DNA of 64,000 nucleotides from Schistosoma haematobium (Eukaryota > Platyhelminthes > Trematoda > Strigeidida > Schistosomatidae). The DNA is taken from contig NC_067202.1 in the NCBI RefSeq assembly GCF_000699445.3, positions 11,871,924 to 11,935,923 of the forward strand, written 5' to 3'. Under the pieces are notes generated by a model. It was not told the DNA's origin and ran no database searches. It saw only the letters and a program-made list of their open reading frames with translations. Shown one piece after another: positions 59,536 through 64,000 of this stretch; within the stretch, counting starts at the first letter, position 1, and every line of letters starts with the position of its first letter. A program made the translations under genes and the position numbers.

Positions 59536-60234
59536 ATATTTAAACATTAAAATACCCCAATTCATAGTCGTTTGTAAATATGAAAATAATTTACATCCCG
59601 TGTATGTTTGAATCCAACTTGAAGTCAAATGAAGTTTTGAAAAAAATATTAGAAAGGAATTAATAAGTATAAGTAATGTAAAAATGAGAAATTATTCAGA
59701 GAGGATTTTGACTTAAAATTTACTGTCCTACCGGGTAAATAATTTCTCACAACTCATTTGTCAGCTACGGATTCGTTTACTCAGCTTGGAGCTACACTCT
59801 TTGTGCGAGGGTTGGTATTTTTAAACGATTACTGTTGTAAAGTAGGTGGAGTGGGGTTTGCAACTGAAAACACCGAAATCACTGAGACACTATTCCATTG
59901 ATAATGAATTTCGACCTGCAGATGTAGAACCTGATGTGAAAATTCATTATAACGAGTATTATTTTATTGGATATATCGTTGCGCTTATATGGAATTTCTG
60001 AATTTGACATTATATCATTATTTTATCAATATTGATAAATGAAGCTGTGATTTAATTGAAGTGCCTGAATTAATGATAGGCAGTTAAGTAGTTGACCATA
60101 CCGGCCACTTCACTTGTCTTGGGAGTCTCTCAGTCACAATGGCCTAGTGTCTGACGAAACGCCGGTATGACTTCCGTCAGTTGTAGCATAGGCGAGATAT
60201 CCGTCTACCTCTAAAGTACTAGTCTAAAGATGGA
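59536..60234. other. Intron gap, nothing firm
   Basis: About 60085-60190 is GC-richer (CCGGCCACTTCACTTG, TGACGAAACGCCGGTATG) and may be another repeat; no partner was found in the window. Confidence 0.4.
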
Positions 60235-60895
60235 GGATATATGTAGGTTGTTAGAATTCTATCGTAGGTGTTTTCGAAGTATTTCTTGAGTATTTTGAGA
60301 GCACCGCGTAAGCAATAGTTGGGTTAGGAATGGCGTGTCAAGTAAGAATGGGAAATCGATTGATGATGTAGCAAATCTTCATCAACTGAGGTGATTGGAG
60401 CATATGTTACGTATGCTCAACCATCATCTATCTCCAAGACGGTGTTGTCTGGGGTAGGAGTAGGTTAGAAGAAAGCTAAGAGTAATGAAGCTAACACGTG
60501 CAGCCTATCTACCAAGACACGGACATTTGAACTGAGCTATGTAGTTAGGTGTAAACTACCTGGTAGGGTTTGTGGTATTATCGTAACCACCAGTCAGAGA
60601 GTTTGAATGACAGCTTGAAATCGTTTACAGTGAAGCAGGTTCATTTACTCTTTGTTTTCTCCTAAATCCTGAGCTTCTGAATTCTACCAAATTTTTTATC
60701 TCATCAATTTATATTTTCTTCTCAAATTGTATCTTCGACGCTCAACCTTTTCTACTATCATTGATATTATTATTATCTCTACTACTCTGGTATTTGTTCT
60801 AATAATTTCACTTCACCATATTAATGTGTTGTGGCAACTTAAACCAATGTATATACCTACCAGGTTCTATGTTGAGAATGATTAACTGACCAACT
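60235..60895 (+). repeat. Family B non-LTR 3' end, pseudogenised, upstream of a younger copy
   Basis: Covers the RT C-terminal coding part (GTAGGTGTTTTCGAAG, GTTGGGTTAGGAATGG, GTTACGTATGCTCAACC, GGGGTAGGAGTAGGTTAG) and the 3' part to GATTAACTGACCAACTAAC. Broken by stops. It is followed within 50 bases by the better preserved copy. Confidence 0.75.
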
Positions 60896-60941
60896 AACTT
60901 AACTGATATTTTGTTAATTTCTTTTATTTTTCTTAAACATT

Positions 60942-61334
60942 GCTCGTATATCATGGGACCATCGAGTAAGTAACACAGTTGTTAGGAAACGGGTACTAGG
61001 TAAGGATGGCAAATCAATTGATGAAGCAGTGAAACTTCATCAGTTGAGATGGCTGGGACACGTGTTACGTATGCCCAACGACCGACTACCTCGACGTGCT
61101 ATGTTCAGTGGTATAGGAGTAGGTTGGAAGAAAGTTAGAGGCGGCCAAACCAAAGCATGGCACAAGTCCATGAAGTCACTGACAAGTGGACTGAGTCATG
61201 TTGGTAGGTGTAGACTACCTGGTTGGGAACCACGAGATGATAGCAACCGATGGTTAGAGACCCTGAATGACATGGCTCAAAATCGTTTGCAATGGCGCAG
61301 GTGCATCCACTCTTTGTGTTCTCCCAAATTCTAA
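60942..61334 (+). pseudogene. Non-LTR retrotransposon RT C-terminal fragment (family B), open frame
   Basis: An open 131-codon frame ending in CSPKF and a stop reads ARISWDHRVSNTVVRKRVLG, KDGKSIDEAVKLHQLRWLGH, VLRMPNDRLPRRAM, GIGVGWKKVRGGQTKAWHKS, then PGWEPRDDSNRWLETLNDMA. The RWLGHVLRM..LPRRA block is a hallmark of the region after the RT palm/thumb in several LINE clades. There is no RT catalytic motif here: the copy is 5'-truncated at about 60942 and cannot transpose by itself. It is the best preserved member of the family in the window. Confidence 0.82.
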
Positions 61335-61572
61335 TCTTCTGAATTCTTCATGTCGTTTTTTACCTCTTTCCAAATTTATTTCACTGGATTATACTCTTTA
61401 AATAACATCTCCAAACCCTAATCTTCCCGATTACTGCTTATAATCTTGCTACCTCTACCACTACGGGATTTGAATCGACAACTGCATCTCTGTGCTAATG
61501 TGGTGTGGCAACTCGAACTGATGTACGTATGTACGAAGTTCTACGTTGTTACTGACTGACTGACTGACTTTT
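61335..61572 (+). repeat. Family B 3' untranslated region and ACTG tail
   Basis: Follows the RT stop and ends in TTACTGACTGACTGACTGAC. The same 240-base segment is found at 24.9 kb. The four-base tail is characteristic of this family in the window. Confidence 0.8.
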
Positions 61573-61743
61573 GTTTTTCTTGCTTGATTCTAAAGTACAA
61601 TTGTTGTGCATGTATTATTGACAATTTTTCATTTACCCTTATTTATTTCATATCTTTAATTATTGTTTACATTGTTCTGTATGTTCTCTCTTTTTTTCTC
61701 TCTCTTTATGTAAATTATAAAAAAAAACAATTTTTTTTACTAG

Positions 61744-61812
61744 CGAGAGAAATTCATTAAATTACTGGACAATTTATATATCGCCATAAGAATCGATTTA
61801 TCAAAATATCGT
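61744..61812 (+). CDS. UNC13: UNC13 MUN-domain exon, last in window (residues 431-453)
   Basis: This 23-codon exon lies between TTTTTACTAG and GTAAGT, phase 0 at both ends. It reads REKFIKLLDNLYIAIRIDLSKYR, matching REKF.KLLDQLHNSLRIDLSKYR of other UNC13 proteins. The next conserved block (an FPAS..RLQDLKS-type sequence) is not recognisable in the remaining 2.2 kb, so the following intron runs past the end of the window and the rest of MUN and the C-terminal C2 domain lie beyond. Confidence 0.96.
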
Positions 61813-61871
61813 GTAAGTGTTTGTGGATATAATTCCGTTCATTTCTTGTTATCTATATAGACACTTATATA

Positions 61872-62282
61872 TATTTCACTGGTTGAAATCATGAGTCAAT
61901 TGAAGCTAGACTACCATGGAAAACCTTGAGGCACTGGACGGCTGTTTCGCCCTAGTATAGGACTCTTTAGCAGTGCGCAACCACGATCCCGCACCCCGCG
62001 AGGTTCGAACCCAGGACCTATCGGCCTCGCGCCAGGCGCTTAACCAACTAGACCATTGAGCCGACATCCAGCGATGTTAATGTCTAACTTCAACCAATCC
62101 ACGAAGTTGCGCCACCGTACACTATTGTCTCCAGTGAGTTCCTATCTTACAACAGACCTCAAAACAGTCCCATACCAGGATGGAACGGCCGTTCAGTGCT
62201 TCCAAGTTTTCCATGGTGGTCCAGCTTCAATCTACTCATGATTTTACTCAGTGAAATTTCTAAAAATCTCCACAAAACCCAT

Positions 62283-62320
<38 letters not shown>
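61872..62320 (-). repeat. Family A fold-back copy with TA-repeat end
   Basis: A nearly complete minus-oriented unit (61872-62085: tail, CACTGGACGGCTGTTTCGCC, TAGCAGTGCGC, B-box-like GGTTCGAACCCAGG, head) is followed by a spacer (62086-62160) and a plus-oriented 3' arm (GTCCCATACCAGGATGG, AACGGCCGTTCAGTGC, to CCCATTCTGATA at 62290). The arms match over about 90 bases. The plus arm begins inside ribozyme stem II. A TA run (about 62287-62318) closes the element. Confidence 0.82.
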
Positions 62321-63009
62321 CGACTATTCATGTGAAAGAGTTTTGCCACAAAGGTAAGTTTAACTGGTAATAATAATAATAATAATAATAGTAATAATAA
62401 TGTCGTCAGTAGTATTGGTATCAACATAACATTAATAATATAAGATATAATTACAATTTAGCTCATTACATATTAAGTAATCGATTGCATTTTGAAATTA
62501 ACTTCAATTAAATTCACCCATATAATATATGTTTATTAAGATTAATTGGATAATACGATTCAATGATAAGTAAGTTATCAAATAGATTAGTACTTCATGA
62601 TGCAAATATATTTGTACAATGTATGGAACATAAATGAATTAACTCCATTCATAGGCATACTTATATACATGTATTCATATAGTTTATTTTTGTATAAGTA
62701 ACAAAAGATAATTATTTTCATAATGATCATTGAAGTATTGATTACGTTTTGATTTCATGGAGAGAAAAAAAGCATTGTAAGAAGGAAATCAGCAACATGA
62801 AAGAATAATCTGTTTGGTTATTGAGTAGTGCCTGATGTCATGTTTGTCTTGTCTTTTAGCATTGATCGAATTCTATCGATGAAATTGTGATATGCCTGAC
62901 AGTTTAAAACATTTAACGTCACATGCACTATATTCAGATATAAAGTGATTCGAAGTAATCAACAGAAAACCCTGCTTTTGCTAGTTAGGACTGATCAGCA
63001 AAGTTCATT
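62321..63009. other. AT-rich intron with TAA microsatellite
   Basis: TAA repeats at about 62369-62402; no exon or other repeat is supported. Confidence 0.5.
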
Positions 63010-63185
63010 CGGAATCTTGAGGAACTGATGCTTGCTGGTAGATTCAAACTGTTAGCAACCGTCTTTATAGGCTATAATTTTATCACTGAGTCATTTAGAT
63101 ACTGTCTGACCTTCATGACATGAAACCTAGGCCTACGACTTCCTTCAAACGACTTCTAATTAGTATAATTTAACAAAACGTATAT
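63010..63185 (-). repeat. tRNA-like family C copy, weak
   Basis: CTGGTAGATTCAAACTGTTAGC and TTTTATCACTGAGTCATTTAG parallel the 29.9- and 38.2-kb copies but are eroded. Confidence 0.4.
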
Positions 63186-64000
63186 GATGGTTTCTGATTT
63201 ATTTGACATTATAACTCACGAAGCAATTTTAGTGACGGATTACTTTTACAGAACCATGGATTTCTTACCGAAACCATCTGGTTGTAAGATCACATAGATT
63301 CCATACAGACGATGTGAGACTGTAATTCAGAAAGTATGCTATTATCCCTAATCCACATAGGATTTAAACAGTTTTTCTTCTGTTGATAATTCCATAATTA
63401 AGTTCGTCTGTCACTGATCATTATCAACGTCGAATCTGATGTTTACATGTATTACTCCATGTTGTAGCCCTTCACATCAGCTGAACGAGAGGAATTCAAC
63501 AAGATGGCTGGTATTATACAAGAAACCTATTGATGAAATAATACCTTCTTGGAGGAATAGATGTGATCGATGATTGGAAAGTCATGAATGATAGTCGATG
63601 AAAGGTGTAAAGAAAGATAGAAAATACTTACAATTGAGTGAATATGACTGAATTGTTTCCGTGTTCCTAAGTGTTCTCACAAATTGATTATGATTATTCA
63701 GTGGGCTCTAACCTAGGAAACGAGAATTCACGACTTGGCTCAGATCAAAAGGTTGTGATTTCGTGAAATGACCTCTGTCTTTCTTCCAAGTCACTTTTAT
63801 ATCAGCCTACATTGTACATTGTGTTGGATGTTGGTTAGTCAAAAGTAACCAATGTCCTAACCACCTCATTCCATAACATTTTATAGCCTCATTAGTGAAC
63901 TGAGTTACTAATTTATCAATCTATGTAAATTTATATCTTAGTTGTCTCAGTGAAGATCTGTGATTTTTTAACTTTAAATTCACAAGAAAATCAGATGCGA
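63186..64000. other. AT-rich intron to window end, nothing recognised
   Basis: I searched for the next conserved UNC13 MUN block and did not find it. No other feature is supported. Confidence 0.5.

Noticed and set aside
60085..60190. Possible further hammerhead (TGACGAAACGCC)
   Set aside because: No CTGANGA box at a suitable distance and no clear stem II; only the GAAAC-type string is present.

Overview
The window is eukaryotic, AT-rich, intron-dominated DNA, almost certainly from a blood fluke (genus Schistosoma) or a very close trematode relative. Three things point there: dispersed SM-alpha-like repeats carrying a hammerhead ribozyme core, RTE-type non-LTR retrotransposons resembling the schistosome SR2/Perere-3 families with a TTAC-repeat 3' end, and A/T-ending codons in the only host gene. 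I see no bacterial genes, no authentic tRNA or rRNA genes and no CRISPR array.

The one host gene is a partial, plus-strand UNC13/Munc13 homologue, the presynaptic vesicle-priming factor. Eleven small exons (42 to 234 bases) lie at 7384-7458, 11023-11242, 23569-23802, 34563-34704, 35594-35635, 39609-39736, 42431-42546, 47176-47256, 52757-52857, 58197-58347 and 61744-61812. Every exon is flanked by AG/GT, every splice phase matches its neighbour, and together they give one open frame of 453 codons. In order it encodes a short tail, a complete C1 (diacylglycerol/phorbol ester) domain, the linker, the calcium-binding C2B domain and the start of the MUN domain. The first exon is the least certain. 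The N-terminal part of the gene should lie upstream of the window and most of MUN plus the last C2 domain downstream. In residue positions below, residue 1 is the first codon of the 7384 exon.

About 98 percent of the window is intron, and much of it is transposable-element debris. Recurrent families are: RTE elements (9.4-10.9, 26.8-27.2, 31.0-31.6, 40.5-41.3, 49.6-52.3 and 58.5-59.0 kb), all truncated or broken; a second non-LTR family known here only from its 3' end, with an ACTG-repeat tail (4.5, 22.4, 24.9, 25.7, 38.6, 45.0, 54.6, 55.9 and 60.2-61.6 kb); a tRNA-headed family, called family A here, that carries a hammerhead core and recurs as fold-back copies (about 18 copies); SM-alpha-like hammerhead repeats (3.3, 16.5, 19.9, 33.6, 42.1, 44.4 and 48.1 kb); a palindromic family, called D, with a hammerhead-like core (8.8, 14.0, 34.2 and 48.8 kb); a third, weak tRNA-like family C (13.7, 29.8, 38.2 and 63.0 kb); a pair of almost identical repeats each containing the same 93-codon ORF (0.35 and 11.8 kb); an inverted pair of LTR-like repeats (47.4 and 57.7 kb); and a roughly 700-base TTAC/TCAC microsatellite at the 3' end of an RTE copy.

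The most interesting signal is the repeated association, in different repeat families, of hammerhead-type cores with inverted (fold-back) copies. In families A and D the second arm begins inside the ribozyme stem II. No transcript, homology or folding computation could be run; everything here comes from reading the sequence by eye.
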